A stretch of 64,000 nucleotides of DNA, taken from positions 456,061 through 520,060 of the forward strand of contig CAJNOJ010000046.1 of NCBI GenBank assembly GCA_905250025.1, given 5' to 3'. Of this stretch, positions 63,201 to 64,000 are shown piece by piece. Origin of the DNA: Adineta ricciae. Taxonomy: Eukaryota > Rotifera > Eurotatoria > Adinetida > Adinetidae. Under the pieces are notes generated by a model, which was given only the letters and a program-made list of their open reading frames with translations, ran no database searches and was not told the DNA's origin. Position numbers and translations under genes: made by a program. Position 1 is the stretch's first letter; the number at the start of each line of letters is the position of its first letter.

Positions 63201-64000
63201 GACTTGAAAAGAGTCAGAGATGCCCAGTTGGTTGAGAAATGAAAGAAAATAGTTTATTTCGCTATCGGTATTCAACAGATCTGTACGATATTGTGTGTAA
63301 TAATCATCGGAGATGAATACAAACTGATGTTTTGATAATTTCAACGTCTCTAAAGACTTTTTACATCCATATTTTGCTGTTAGATGGACAATAATATCAG
63401 GTGAGCCTAACGAAACGAATTTATTGTCACGGGTTTTTACAACCAAAACTTTTCTCAACGTTTCCAATTCATTTTCAGATAGCATATATCCCTTTGCTTT
63501 ATAGATATAATCATAAATACACATAACGTAGGCAACTAATACCGAATCTGACTTTGCAGTCCAACGCTTTGGATCTGACATGACGGGTAGCATATGAAGA
63601 CGGTACATTTCATTAATATTACGTGTTTCGGTAACACCTACAGCATAGAAATGATTGATCAGTAAAAAGAAACGAAAGTTTATATTACATACCGAGTTTC
63701 AGAAGGAGTTGTTTAATCGAGTCCACCTGTCTTGGATGTTTATCTTCGATAAAAGTTAAGAGATACTCATCCAATGTTGGTATATCCTCAAGAACGAGTT
63801 TCAAGTGTTTGGAATACTTCACTGATTTGTCTAATGGAAATGTGATCGCATATTTCTCGAATTCGTTGATAGATGCTAAGCGTGATTGTTGTTTGATCGG
63901 AATGATCTTCATCTGTTTGATTTTTTCGATCGTTTCTTTTTCAACCTTTGGATCATGGTCAGGATTAAAGCGCATTTGTTCGCGTTGTTGTTGAAGACTG
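60204..64000 (-). CDS. Giant NO VEIN-like protein, copy 2, 5' part beyond window
   Basis: C-terminal part only, matching 36892-40688. It includes the complete DUF3883 exon (GRQGEEFVFYYLKWKYP, KPYDIRLIF, EFIEVKTTRT) and the helical middle region, with the same six exon boundaries. The nuclease-like acidic and lysine residues are unchanged. The GHKL ATPase part would lie beyond base 64000. Confidence 0.85.

Larger units (their letters stand above)
48078..64000. repeat. Large colinear duplicated block, copy 2
   Basis: Same order and orientation as 24801-40688: RCC1 end, ILRUN, two ssSPT genes, basic-tailed protein, PKA-like, CCDC66-like, X-box promoter, LRRC51, E2-like, NO VEIN-like. The copies differ by scattered substitutions and small indels, and reading frames and splice sites are preserved in both. 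The block runs off the window end, where base 64000 corresponds to base 40688. Confidence 0.95.

Overview
Organism. The window is animal nuclear DNA, most likely from a bdelloid rotifer (Adineta-like). It is AT-rich and gene-dense, and its metazoan genes are cut by many introns of about 45-65 bases with GT..AG ends. Recognisable metazoan orthologues include CCNQ, THOC1, AP3D1, SLC35B1, SQOR, PIWI, glycogen phosphorylase, RCC1, ILRUN, ssSPT, a PKA-like kinase and LRRC51. A block of about 15.9 kb occurs twice at a divergence of a few percent, as allelic haplotypes do in bdelloids. The organism call is an inference from these traits.

Layout. 1-8448 (minus): 3' part of CCNQ (cyclin-Q), then THOC1 and AP3D1. 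8449-12000 (plus): SLC35B1 and mitochondrial SQOR. 12291-16381 (minus): a PIWI argonaute. 17969-24847 (plus): glycogen phosphorylase and RCC1. From about 24801 the block that recurs later begins: ILRUN, two adjacent ssSPT genes, an unrecognised basic-tailed protein, a PKA-like kinase and a CCDC66-like coiled-coil gene (all minus); LRRC51 and an E2-like gene (plus); and a giant NO VEIN-like gene (minus, to 45834). A Toll-like leucine-rich-repeat receptor without a TIR domain (46633-48076) is cut by a single N at 48077. Immediately after the N the sequence restarts inside the last exon of RCC1 and repeats the whole block in the same order and orientation to the window end.

How the parts fit. 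The doubled block (24801-40688 and 48078-64000) is the main feature. The N and the two genes broken at it suggest two haplotype contigs joined in one scaffold, although a true segmental duplication cannot be excluded from sequence alone. The two copies act as a comparative test: splice sites, reading frames and regulatory motifs kept in both are probably real. On that basis two X-box-like (RFX) palindromes stand out in the divergent promoter of the CCDC66-like and LRRC51 genes, as does a splice acceptor about 20 bases after the LRRC51 stop and just before the E2 start, which looks like a trans-spliced gene pair. The NO VEIN-like gene combines a GHKL ATPase with a C-terminal nuclease-like DUF3883 domain, an architecture reminiscent of microbial conflict systems.

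Limits. Exon boundaries were read by eye, so gene coordinates are first-to-last coding base and include introns. No tRNA, rRNA, CRISPR or intact transposon was recognised.
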